A stretch of DNA of 64,000 nt, from assembly GCA_963667815.1 (NCBI GenBank), contig OY764021.1; one strand, 5' to 3'. Both the position numbers and the translations under genes were made by a program. The first letter of the stretch is position 1, and each line of letters begins with the position of its first letter. This DNA is from Saccharicrinis sp963667815. Lineage in GTDB: Bacteria; Bacteroidota; Bacteroidia; Bacteroidales; Marinilabiliaceae. This document shows positions 52,459 through 60,586 of this stretch, one piece after another. The notes below the pieces were generated by a model. That model was not told where the DNA came from, searched no databases, and saw nothing but the letters and a program-made list of their open reading frames with translations.

Positions 52459-52621
52459 AATTTGCGTTGTGTTTTACCTCTAAAAAATGTTTTTAACTTA
52501 ATTCAGTTCAGATGAACTAAGTTCTGTGAAAATTAGTAAAATAAGTGGTTAAAGTCCATTTTTTAATGTTCTATTTTATCATAAGAACAGAAGGATGTTG
52601 AAAATTGGTTTAGTCAGAGCA

Positions 52622-52649
52622 TAAAAAAAGCCACCCTCATCAGGTAGCT
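52622..52649 (-). terminator. Terminator of cassette copy 1
   Basis: AGCCACC at 52629-52635 pairs with GGTAGCT at 52643-52649 (one G-T pair) and is followed on the minus strand by seven T residues. It separates the two copies of the cassette, so each is probably its own transcription unit. Confidence 0.75.
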
Positions 52650-52673
52650 TTGTAGTTCTATTGTATTTATATA

Positions 52674-53657
52674 TTATCTGAAATTGATTCCGAAACCAGC
52701 AGTAATTGAACTATACTCTCCAACAGAGTAATCTGCATGTAAGCCAATAACACCCAATCTTAGGCGTAATCCAACGTTAAAATCGAAACCATTAGTATTG
52801 TAACTTAAGTTTATTGGTTCAAGAGATTCTCCTGTAGATGTAGTTCCAAAATCACCATTTACATTAAAGTCACTACTGCAACGACCGTATCCTAATCCAG
52901 TGTAAAAAGCAATTACAGGTAAATTAGCTCCAATCAATAACCTTGTTGTAAATGCACTGGCATCTATGCTTACTTCACCATTAGATATTAAGCCTCCAAC
53001 ATTTTCCATAGAAGCAGAACCTGCAAAGTTTGTATATGCAGCTAAAATAGACATATTTAAAACCGGAACATGTTTTACTCCAGGTATATAATCTTTAATG
53101 TCTTTTTGAACGCCAGCTCCCCAAAGTGAAACCTTTCCAGCATCTCCAATTTTTGTTTCCGGCCAGTAGCGTCCTTTAATCTCAATTCCCATAGGTAAAC
53201 CAACGCCGAAAGTTACCATTGGAGATACTAAATAATCCATTCCTGAACCATCAGGCATTTCAAAATCAGTAACACCAATAGGATCATCTTTATGTCTTAA
53301 AACTGGTAGATTATCAGAAGAGCCTGCAATTGTTTGTGCTTCAGAAGTTGAGTTTGGAGCTAATTCAAAACTCTGTAAATCTAATTTACTAACATCAAAA
53401 GTTTTTGCACTGGAAGGAGCTTTAGAATATGCTCCGGTAATTGTTACATCAAATCCTAAAAGCTTATGTACTTTTGCTGAAGTATACCAACCAGAGTTTA
53501 AGTTTACACCAAGCATTTCTCCATATGGTTTAAGATATGGATGAGCCAAAGTCTTGGCATCTGCTGTTCCTGCTTCAAATATTTTTCCTATATCAATTTG
53601 AGCAGACATGTTAATCGTTGCAATAAAAGCAATAATAAGAATAACAATTTTTTTCAT
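52674..53657 (-). CDS. DUF6588-like outer-membrane beta-barrel protein (copy 1)
   Basis: A 327-residue protein with a signal peptide (about 1-19, MSAQ) and predicted outer-membrane barrel strands ending GFGINFR. The conserved block YLKPYGEMLGVNLNSGWYTSAKVHKLLGFDVTITGAYS, DGSGMDYLVSPMVTFGVGLPMGIEIKGRYWP and KDIKDYIPGVKHVPVLNMSILAAYTNFAGS match the paralogue at 50388-51383. The start MKKIVILI at 53657 is chosen over an ATG 13 codons upstream that directly overlaps the SPOR gene's stop. It lies 38 bp after the SPOR gene. The function is unknown. Confidence 0.8.
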   Translation of the reverse strand: MKKIVILIIAFIATINMSAQIDIGKIFEAGTADAKTLAHPYLKPYGEMLGVNLNSGWYTSAKVHKLLGFDVTITGAYSKAPSSAKTFDVSKLDLQSFELAPNSTSEAQTIAGSSDNLPVLRHKDDPIGVTDFEMPDGSGMDYLVSPMVTFGVGLPMGIEIKGRYWPETKIGDAGKVSLWGAGVQKDIKDYIPGVKHVPVLNMSILAAYTNFAGSASMENVGGLISNGEVSIDASAFTTRLLIGANLPVIAFYTGLGYGRCSSDFNVNGDFGTTSTGESLEPINLSYNTNGFDFNVGLRLRLGVIGLHADYSVGEYSSITAGFGINFR

Positions 53658-53695
53658 TTGTGTGTGTATTATATTATTTATCGAGTTTAAGTACA

Positions 53696-54850
53696 TTATT
53701 CTCCGCCCATAATTTCTATGGCTTCACGGGTTGAAATTCTTGTGTTATTATGATAGGCTACAACATAACCTTTAATGCCGCTGCTTTGTAGCGTTTGTTT
53801 AGCTTCGTTTATATCGGTAAATTTTCCAACACTATATCTGAACCATCCATCAGCTTCATGTTTTATAACTTCTAGAGGACCATTGTACATTGAGGTTATT
53901 TTTTCTTTCGGTACAGGCTGCTTGTCTGCCAAAAACTGAATCGAAAAATAAGTGTTTAGATTTTTCTTAGTATCAGGTATTACTTCCTCAACCTCTTCAA
54001 TTACAGGTTCAACAGAGCTTGCAGTTTCGTCTGTTTCGGTAAAGACAGAGGTAGTGTCAGAAACTATTGTTTGAACAGTATCTTGTACAAGAGGAGTTGT
54101 TGATAATGTGTCCTGAACTAAAGCAATATCTTGTTTTAAAGAATCTGTTTGTGTTGGAGTAATAGAGTCTTCAGCTAATACTAGTGTAGAATCAAAATTA
54201 GCTTCTTCAGTTACAGGTTCGAGTGCTTGAATTGCAACAATATCATTGGATTGACTGGAGGTGTCTTCAACTAGTGTAATCTCTTCTTTAGGAGAAGCTA
54301 CCTCTACGTTGTCTAAAATATCAATCAGAGAGTGGATGGCTTTACCTTCAACTTCATTGGCTTTTAATAAATATTCAACCCCTTTATCAACATTCCCCTG
54401 ACTGTTCGATTTACGTCTCCATTTTCTCCCTATTCTGTAAGTTTTATGAGCTTCATCTTTTTTTGATTCATAATCAGTACTTAAGTTTCCTTCTTTAATA
54501 TTTTGCAGAACAGCTCCTCTGTAGGTTTTATATTTTTTGCCAAATCCATCTTTATAGTAAGAAGAAGATTTAATGATAATTTTATTGGCTTTAGTTTCTA
54601 ATTTTTGAATTTTTCGTGTTCGAACGGATCCATCATTTTTAAGTGTTTCAATTTCAGATGTGTATTTATCTGCTTTTTTTACTATCGACTCCGCTTTTTG
54701 TATTTTCTTTTCTGCAGTGGTTACTTTCTTTTGGTCTGATTCACTCAGACTGTTCTGAGCATTGGTTTGCTGACTAACAAAGAGAATTAAGCCAATAACT
54801 AAAATCCAAATCGTACCTGGTTTTGTTTTTGTGGTGTTTAAGTTTTTCAT
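53696..54850 (-). CDS. SPOR-domain exported protein (copy 1)
   Basis: A 384-residue protein with an N-terminal signal segment (IWILVIGLILFVSQQTNAQ, about 13-31), a Lys-rich helical domain at about 35-175 (DQKKVTTAEKKIQKAESIVKK), a long acidic Thr/Glu/Val linker at about 185-295 and a SPOR-type domain at the C-terminus (YFSIQFLADKQPVPKEKITS ... ADGWFRYSVGKF). Its linker is acidic, where that of its paralogue at 51394-52458 is more Pro/Lys-rich. It probably sits in the periplasm, binding peptidoglycan beside the barrel encoded next. Confidence 0.83.
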   Translation of the reverse strand: MKNLNTTKTKPGTIWILVIGLILFVSQQTNAQNSLSESDQKKVTTAEKKIQKAESIVKKADKYTSEIETLKNDGSVRTRKIQKLETKANKIIIKSSSYYKDGFGKKYKTYRGAVLQNIKEGNLSTDYESKKDEAHKTYRIGRKWRRKSNSQGNVDKGVEYLLKANEVEGKAIHSLIDILDNVEVASPKEEITLVEDTSSQSNDIVAIQALEPVTEEANFDSTLVLAEDSITPTQTDSLKQDIALVQDTLSTTPLVQDTVQTIVSDTTSVFTETDETASSVEPVIEEVEEVIPDTKKNLNTYFSIQFLADKQPVPKEKITSMYNGPLEVIKHEADGWFRYSVGKFTDINEAKQTLQSSGIKGYVVAYHNNTRISTREAIEIMGGE

Positions 54851-55158
54851 GTGTGTGTTATTTCTTTCATTGGTCCCATGAAACTCTCATGAAATTTTAA
54901 TAGATAATGACATGTTAGTTTCATAGTATATTATTAATTCGAAAAATTAACTAAAGCCTGTTTTTCTGACTTATGCTTCCTTTTACTTTAATAATTTAAC
55001 AAGGTTTCAATATAAATCTGTTAAGTATGAGAACGTTTAGTAGGAGGAAACACGTATTTTATTCTTTTGTACCAGAACTTTTATCATGTGTCAAATATTT
55101 GTTAATCAGTAATTTTGGAGGGTTGTTTTAAGAGTAAAAAATAAAAAAAACATAAAAT
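54851..55158. other. 308-bp divergent spacer
   Basis: It separates the SPOR unit from the divergent M3 peptidase gene. A TAATTTTG at 55110-55117 is a plausible -7 box for the peptidase, but the -33 box is poor. CATGAAA occurs twice, 14 bp apart, near the SPOR gene start. Nothing else was recognised. Confidence 0.4.
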
Positions 55159-57273
55159 ATGAAACGAATACTGGCATATAGTTGTTTATTTTGCATAACA
55201 TTTATAATAAGTTGCAAAAATCAAAATACAGATATGAACGAAAATCCGTTATTAACAGCGTTTAATACACCGCATCATACTCCTCCTTTTAACAATATTA
55301 AGGTAGAAGATTATTTGCCAGCATTTAAAACTGCTCTTCAAGAGGCAAAAGAAGAAATTGCACAGATTATCAATAATTCAGAGGAAGCTACTTTTTCTAA
55401 TACGATATTGGCAATGGAGTTTGCCGGAGAAAAGTTGTCGGCAATATCTTCAATATTTTTTAATATCAATCATGCAGAAACTAATGATGAGATTCAGGCA
55501 ATTGCCAGAGAAGTTTCTCCTATGTTAACAGAGTATTCTAATGATATTTGGCTGAGTGAAGCTTTATTTGAAAAAGTAAAAACAGTTTATAATAACAGAA
55601 ATGAAGAATCGTTAAGCGATGAAGAAGCAAAGTTGTTAGAAGATACTTATAAAGCCTTTACAAGAAAAGGAGCTTTATTGTCGGGTGAGAAAAAAGAGAG
55701 ATATAGAGTAATTTCAACCGAGTTATCGAAACTAACATTGCAGTTTGGCGAAAATGTACTTGCAGAAACGAATGCATTTAAGCTGCATGTTACAAAAGAG
55801 GATGATTTATCAGGATTACCTGATGCTATAAAAGATGCTGCCGCTCAGTTGGCTAAAGCAGAAGATAAAGAGGGCTGGATATTTACATTACAATTTCCTA
55901 GCTATGTTCCTTTTATGAAATATGCTGATAATCGTGAGTTAAGAAAGGAAATGTTTATGGCTCATTCAACAAGAGCTAATCATGATGATGAGCACGATAA
56001 CAAGGAGATTGTAAAGTCAATAGTTAATTTGCGATTAGAAAAAGCGCAGTTATTAGGATTTGATAGTCATGCTCAATATGTTCTTGAAGAGAGAATGGCA
56101 CAAACTCCTGAAAAGGTAAATAACTTTTTACAAGAATTATTAGATGCATCTTTACCTTTTGCTCAGGATGAGGTGAAAGAAGTGAAGGATTATGCTCAAG
56201 CTCATGGGTTGGAAGATGAATTGCAACGCTGGGATTTTGCATATTATTCAGAAAAAGTAAAAGCAGAAAAGTTTTCGTTTACTGAGGAAATGACAAAACC
56301 TTATTTTCAATTAGAAAAGGTTGAAAAAGGTGTTTTTGATTTGGCGACTACTTTATATGGAATTTCATTTAAAGAAAATAAAGATATCCCTGTATATCAC
56401 CCAGAAGTAAAGGCTTACGAAGTTTTTGATGAAAATGGTAAATATCTTGCAGTTCTTTATGTCGACTTTTTTCCCAGAGCTGGTAAACAAGGTGGAGCTT
56501 GGATGACCAATTATGGTGAACAGTATAAAAGGATAGATGGCACAGATGTAAGACCATTTGTTTCATTGGTTTGTAATTTTAGTCGTCCAACTAATGATGC
56601 ACCTTCTTTATTAACCTATAATGAGGTAAGAACATTTTTACATGAGTTTGGCCATGGTTTGCATGGTATGCTAAGTGAAACAACCTTTAAGTCATTAAGC
56701 GGAACAAATGTATATCGTGATTTTGTGGAGCTGCCTTCTCAGATTCTTGAAAATTGGGGGATTGAAAAAGAATGGTTAAAGTTAGTTGGTAAACATTACA
56801 AAACAGGAGAAACAATTCCTGATGAATTGGTTGATAAAATTATGGCTTCGGCTAATTTTCAGAGTGGGTACCAAAGTGTTCGTCAGCTTTCATTTGGAAT
56901 GAATGATATGGCATGGCATTCTTTAAGTAATAACTTCGATGGTTCAGTTGTTGATTTTGAAGACCAGTCAATGGCTCCAACAGAGTTGTTCCCTGCAGTA
57001 GAAGGTTCTTGTTTCAGTAGTGCATTCTCTCATATTTTTGCAGGTGGTTATGCTGCCGGATATTATGGTTATAAGTGGGCTGAAGTTTTAGATGCTGATG
57101 CATTTAGCTTATTTAAGGAGAATGGTATATTTGATAAAGCCACGGCCAAATCTTTTAGAGAAAATATTCTAAGCAAGGGAGGAACAAAACATCCAATGGA
57201 TTTATATGTGGCTTTTAGAGGTCAGGAGCCAACAAACGAAGCACTTTTAAAAAGAAGTGGTTTAGTTAAATAG
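55159..57273 (+). CDS. dcp: M3-family peptidyl-dipeptidase
   Basis: A 704-residue zinc metallopeptidase of family M3, most like Dcp. The signal sequence ends at FIISC, suggesting lipidation at Cys19, so it is probably periplasmic. The large helical N-terminal half (KVEDYLPAFKTALQEAKEEI) is typical, and the zinc site is H495-E-F-G-H499 in TFLHEFGHGLHG, with the third ligand in YRDFVELPSQILENW. The C-terminal motifs FSHIFAGGYAAGYYGYKWAEVLDADAF are strongly conserved in Dcp. It removes dipeptides from the C-terminus of short peptides and complements the M1 aminopeptidase. It ends in a strong bidirectional terminator. Confidence 0.94.
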   Translation: MKRILAYSCLFCITFIISCKNQNTDMNENPLLTAFNTPHHTPPFNNIKVEDYLPAFKTALQEAKEEIAQIINNSEEATFSNTILAMEFAGEKLSAISSIFFNINHAETNDEIQAIAREVSPMLTEYSNDIWLSEALFEKVKTVYNNRNEESLSDEEAKLLEDTYKAFTRKGALLSGEKKERYRVISTELSKLTLQFGENVLAETNAFKLHVTKEDDLSGLPDAIKDAAAQLAKAEDKEGWIFTLQFPSYVPFMKYADNRELRKEMFMAHSTRANHDDEHDNKEIVKSIVNLRLEKAQLLGFDSHAQYVLEERMAQTPEKVNNFLQELLDASLPFAQDEVKEVKDYAQAHGLEDELQRWDFAYYSEKVKAEKFSFTEEMTKPYFQLEKVEKGVFDLATTLYGISFKENKDIPVYHPEVKAYEVFDENGKYLAVLYVDFFPRAGKQGGAWMTNYGEQYKRIDGTDVRPFVSLVCNFSRPTNDAPSLLTYNEVRTFLHEFGHGLHGMLSETTFKSLSGTNVYRDFVELPSQILENWGIEKEWLKLVGKHYKTGETIPDELVDKIMASANFQSGYQSVRQLSFGMNDMAWHSLSNNFDGSVVDFEDQSMAPTELFPAVEGSCFSSAFSHIFAGGYAAGYYGYKWAEVLDADAFSLFKENGIFDKATAKSFRENILSKGGTKHPMDLYVAFRGQEPTNEALLKRSGLVK

Positions 57274-57291
57274 AAAAGAAAAAGGTATAAC

Positions 57292-57321
57292 AAAAAAGGA
57301 GTGCTTTTGCACTCCTTTTTT
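57292..57321. terminator. Bidirectional terminator between dcp and the binding-protein gene
   Basis: AAAAAAGGAGTGC pairs perfectly with GCACTCCTTTTTT around TTTT; the A and T flanks give U-runs in both directions. Confidence 0.9.
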
Positions 57322-57323
57322 GA

Positions 57324-58337
57324 TTAGTTATATACTTCATCTTTGGTATAGACTCCTGTATCAATTAATTCCTTATCAATATTATCTTTTGTAATAATAA
57401 TGGAGTTTACTCTATGCGTTGGAATATCTTCAAATCCATTAAATTCAGAACTGTTTACAAATTCTTTGGTGTTTTTCCCTTTTGCTAAGTCAATAGCTAT
57501 TTCTGCAGCTTTTTCTGCAAGGGCTTTTAATGGGTGATATAGTGTCATTGTTTGATATCCGGCAACAATGTTTCTGCATCCTCGTAACTCCGCATCCTGA
57601 CCAGTAATAGCAACTTTTCCTTCCAGGTTATATTTTTTTAGAACATCAATAACAGCATCAGACATACCATCAAAGCCAGATATCACAGCATCAATATCAG
57701 TTCCGTATAAAGAAATAACCTTTTGCATTTCATGATGGGCAACAACATCACTCCATTGTTCGATAAATGATTCATAAATCACATTTACGTTTCCATTATC
57801 AATATGTGGTTTCAGATATTTGTTAATTGCATTTTGAAGGTCAAGACCGTTTTTGTCAAATTTATCACCTCCCAAAAGAACAAAATTGCCTTGTGGTTTT
57901 TCTTTAATTACAGCATCAACCATCGCTTTACCCAATTGATCATTGCTGCTGGCAACAAAAAAGTCTACATCACAATTGGTAATCATTCTGTTATAGGCTA
58001 ACACAGGTATATTATTTTCATTTGCTTCTCGTACTATTGCAGCTCCGGTATTAACGTTAACGGCAATTATTACAATAGCATCAACACCTTGTTCTATAAC
58101 TTTTGAAGCTTGATTTTTTTGTAAGGTTTCATCTACTTCCGAATCCAGCACAATTACTTCAACGCCATTTTTTGCGGCATATGCTTTAAAGAATTCACTT
58201 TCCTTTTTAAATCGTTCAATGGTTTTTGAAGGATATAAAAATGCAATTTTAAATTTTTCCTTATTAGAACAGCTTGTTGTAAAAAGAGTTATGAATACGA
58301 AGGAAATACATAAAGTAAATAGTAAATGCTTTTTCAT
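57324..58337 (-). CDS. Sugar-binding periplasmic lipoprotein (XylF-like)
   Basis: A 337-residue periplasmic binding protein of the type used by sugar ABC importers. The signal sequence ends at FTTSC with Cys23 lipidated. Fold markers are FKIAFLYPSKTIERFKKESEFFKAYAAKNG, DAIVIIAVNVNTGAAIVREANENNIPVLAYNRMI, ISGFDGMSDAVIDVLKK and AITGQDAELRGCRNIVAGYQTMTLYHPLKALAEKAAEIA, which match the D-xylose-binding group. No ABC permease or ATPase gene lies next to it. It is divergent from a chemoreceptor gene, suggesting it may act as a sensory ligand-binding protein rather than a transport component. A near-perfect sigma-A type promoter precedes it. Confidence 0.88.
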   Translation of the reverse strand: MKKHLLFTLCISFVFITLFTTSCSNKEKFKIAFLYPSKTIERFKKESEFFKAYAAKNGVEVIVLDSEVDETLQKNQASKVIEQGVDAIVIIAVNVNTGAAIVREANENNIPVLAYNRMITNCDVDFFVASSNDQLGKAMVDAVIKEKPQGNFVLLGGDKFDKNGLDLQNAINKYLKPHIDNGNVNVIYESFIEQWSDVVAHHEMQKVISLYGTDIDAVISGFDGMSDAVIDVLKKYNLEGKVAITGQDAELRGCRNIVAGYQTMTLYHPLKALAEKAAEIAIDLAKGKNTKEFVNSSEFNGFEDIPTHRVNSIIITKDNIDKELIDTGVYTKDEVYN

Positions 58338-58360
58338 AAGTTTTTGAATTTTGAATACTA

Positions 58361-58393
58361 CAAATCTAACAAAAGAAATTTAAGAACATCAAA
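58361..58393 (-). promoter_or_regulatory. Sigma-A type promoter of the sugar-binding lipoprotein
   Basis: On the minus strand TTTG (58393-58390) is separated by 21 bases from TAGATTTG (58368-58361), matching the Bacteroidota consensus. The leader to the ATG at 58337 is about 20 nt. Confidence 0.7.
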
Positions 58394-58536
58394 AACCTTG
58401 ATTTTAACAAATAATAAAATATTAAAATTAAATTTCACATTCAGTGTAACATAATTTAACAGAAAACGTATATTTTTACTAGCCCTAAGAGTGACGCATT
58501 ATATTATTATTTAAACTTATTTATATCTGTTAAGCC

Positions 58537-60465
58537 ATGAAGTGGAGAGACCTTAAAATCAGAAATAAGGTAGGCTTCGGTTTTGGAGTTGTGATCCTTT
58601 TGTCCGTAGTTTCGACCCTTGTGTTCCTTTTTAACCTGTTAAGAGTGGAGCGTGAAATTCAACTTTTATCAAATAAATATATCCCGTCTGTGAGCGAATC
58701 TTCTAAGATGAATCAGTTCTGGGAAGAAACAAGTGGATTGATGACAGCCGTCGATTTATCCAGTGATTTTTATTACGATGATCGTGCTGAAAAGCAGGTA
58801 GAAAGCTTTGTTTATGCTTTAGAAAAGTTAATAGAACTTGGAGATTCTTCAACTAGTAATCTATCTTCAAGGGGTATTAATTTACAGGGTGTTTTAGATT
58901 TAACGAATGATTTTAAAGCAAAGCGTACTGAATTTATAGATGCTGAGAAAGAAACAATGAATAAATTAGACGTTATAAATAATTTGTTCAAAAAGGTTAA
59001 TTCAATTGGGTTACAAAACAGAGGCTCGTTAGGGGTGCAACAAATGGTAGCCCAATCTAATTATATTCATAATCAATTATCGGAATATATAACAGATAAA
59101 GATGGAGTAAAAGTCGGCAAAATTTTAGAAGAATATGCTGACTTTTTTTATGGTAGATATCCCTATGCACTAAAAAATACATTGTCTGATTTAACTACAT
59201 CCATTGAAGAATTCATTCCTGTATATAAAAGGGCTCGATTTGCAGAATTGAAAAGATACGAAGTTGGTAAACAGCTGATGTGGGAAGTAAGAAAATCTTC
59301 TGATTTAGGCTTAGATTATTTAATGGAGATGGGAGATAAGAGTGCTGAAATTGTATCACAGGAAAAGCAATTGATAATCATTAGTATTTTTATACTAATA
59401 ATATTAGGTGTTATTCTTACTTATTATCTGGCAATATCAATTAGCAGACCATTGGAAAGTGCTACAGAATTAGCAGAAAAAGTGGCTCAGGGAGATTTGA
59501 GAACTAAATTTGCAATAGACCGAAAAGATGAGATAGGAAGATTGTCTGCGGCATTAGATACTATGGTGGCAAATATTAAAACCGTAGTAGATGAGATAAA
59601 AATGGGCGCAGAAAAAATTGTTAAGGCCAGTGATAAGTTAAATAAGGAGTCAATGGAACTTAGTGAGGGGGCAAGTGAACAAGCTTCGTCAGCTGAGGAA
59701 GTTTCTTCGTCGATGGAAGAGATGTACGCCAATATTCAACAAAATACAGATAACTCAAAGGAAACAGAAAAAATTGCAAAGAAAGCCGCTGAAGGAATTA
59801 AGGTAAGTAACCAGAGTAATGAGTTAGCTCAAAGATCTCTGGAAGATATTACTGAAAAGATTTCAATTATTGGAGATATTGCATTTCAAACTAATATATT
59901 AGCTTTAAATGCCGCAGTTGAGGCAGCCAGAGCTGGAAGTGAAGGTAGAGGCTTTGCAGTTGTGGCTGCAGAAGTTCGTAAATTGGCTGAACGCAGTCAA
60001 CAAGCGGCTACTGAAATTAATTCAGTGTCGCAGCAAACAATAACCAGTTCAGGAGAAGCTTCTAAAAACTTAGTTGAAATTACTCCGGAAATAGAAAAGA
60101 CAGCAAGTTTGGTTCAGGATATTACTTCAGCTTCATTAGAACAGGTGGCAGGAGTAGAGCAAATTAATAATGCGCTTCAGCAATTAAACCAAATTACACA
60201 ACGAAATGCCGTGAATTCAGAGCAGATCAATACTGCATCAAAAGAATTAGAAGAGCTTTCGTTAATGTTGAATAATTCTATTTCTGTATTTAAACTGGAT
60301 GATCATATGGTGAAGGAAACTGTAGAAAAAACAGTTTCATCAAAACCAACTGCAAAGCCAAAGCAAAGTAAAGTTGTAACTCCTAAAGTATCTGCTAAAA
60401 GTCAAAATAAAATAATAGACTTAGGTTTGGACAATGAAAAAGATGATGGGTACGAAACTTTTTAG
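58537..60465 (+). CDS. Methyl-accepting chemotaxis protein
   Basis: A 642-residue chemoreceptor. It has an N-terminal membrane helix (about 13-33), a helical periplasmic sensor (about 35-275, helical-bundle type), a second helix (about 281-302), HAMP (ISRPLESATELAEKVAQGDL) and a long signalling domain with the hairpin tip FQTNILALNAAVEAARAGSEGRGFAVVAAEVRKLAERSQ. The Ala/Glu-rich regions around it provide methylation sites. The charged C-terminal tail ends KDDGYETF, which is not a clear CheR-binding pentapeptide. The gene is divergent from a sugar-binding lipoprotein, which could present ligand to it. No che genes are in the window. Confidence 0.94.
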   Translation: MKWRDLKIRNKVGFGFGVVILLSVVSTLVFLFNLLRVEREIQLLSNKYIPSVSESSKMNQFWEETSGLMTAVDLSSDFYYDDRAEKQVESFVYALEKLIELGDSSTSNLSSRGINLQGVLDLTNDFKAKRTEFIDAEKETMNKLDVINNLFKKVNSIGLQNRGSLGVQQMVAQSNYIHNQLSEYITDKDGVKVGKILEEYADFFYGRYPYALKNTLSDLTTSIEEFIPVYKRARFAELKRYEVGKQLMWEVRKSSDLGLDYLMEMGDKSAEIVSQEKQLIIISIFILIILGVILTYYLAISISRPLESATELAEKVAQGDLRTKFAIDRKDEIGRLSAALDTMVANIKTVVDEIKMGAEKIVKASDKLNKESMELSEGASEQASSAEEVSSSMEEMYANIQQNTDNSKETEKIAKKAAEGIKVSNQSNELAQRSLEDITEKISIIGDIAFQTNILALNAAVEAARAGSEGRGFAVVAAEVRKLAERSQQAATEINSVSQQTITSSGEASKNLVEITPEIEKTASLVQDITSASLEQVAGVEQINNALQQLNQITQRNAVNSEQINTASKELEELSLMLNNSISVFKLDDHMVKETVEKTVSSKPTAKPKQSKVVTPKVSAKSQNKIIDLGLDNEKDDGYETF

Positions 60466-60500
60466 GAAGTAATTTTAAAACCAATATACTACTAAATAAA

Positions 60501-60535
60501 AAATGGATGAGCGAATTAACTCATCCATTTTTATT
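60501..60535 (+). terminator. Terminator of the chemoreceptor gene
   Basis: AAATGGATGAG at 60501-60511 pairs with CTCATCCATTT at 60520-60530 around an 8-base loop, followed by TTATTTTT. Confidence 0.85.
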
Positions 60536-60586
60536 TTTCTATATATTATATACGATATAAATATTCAATAATTTATAATTTAAATT

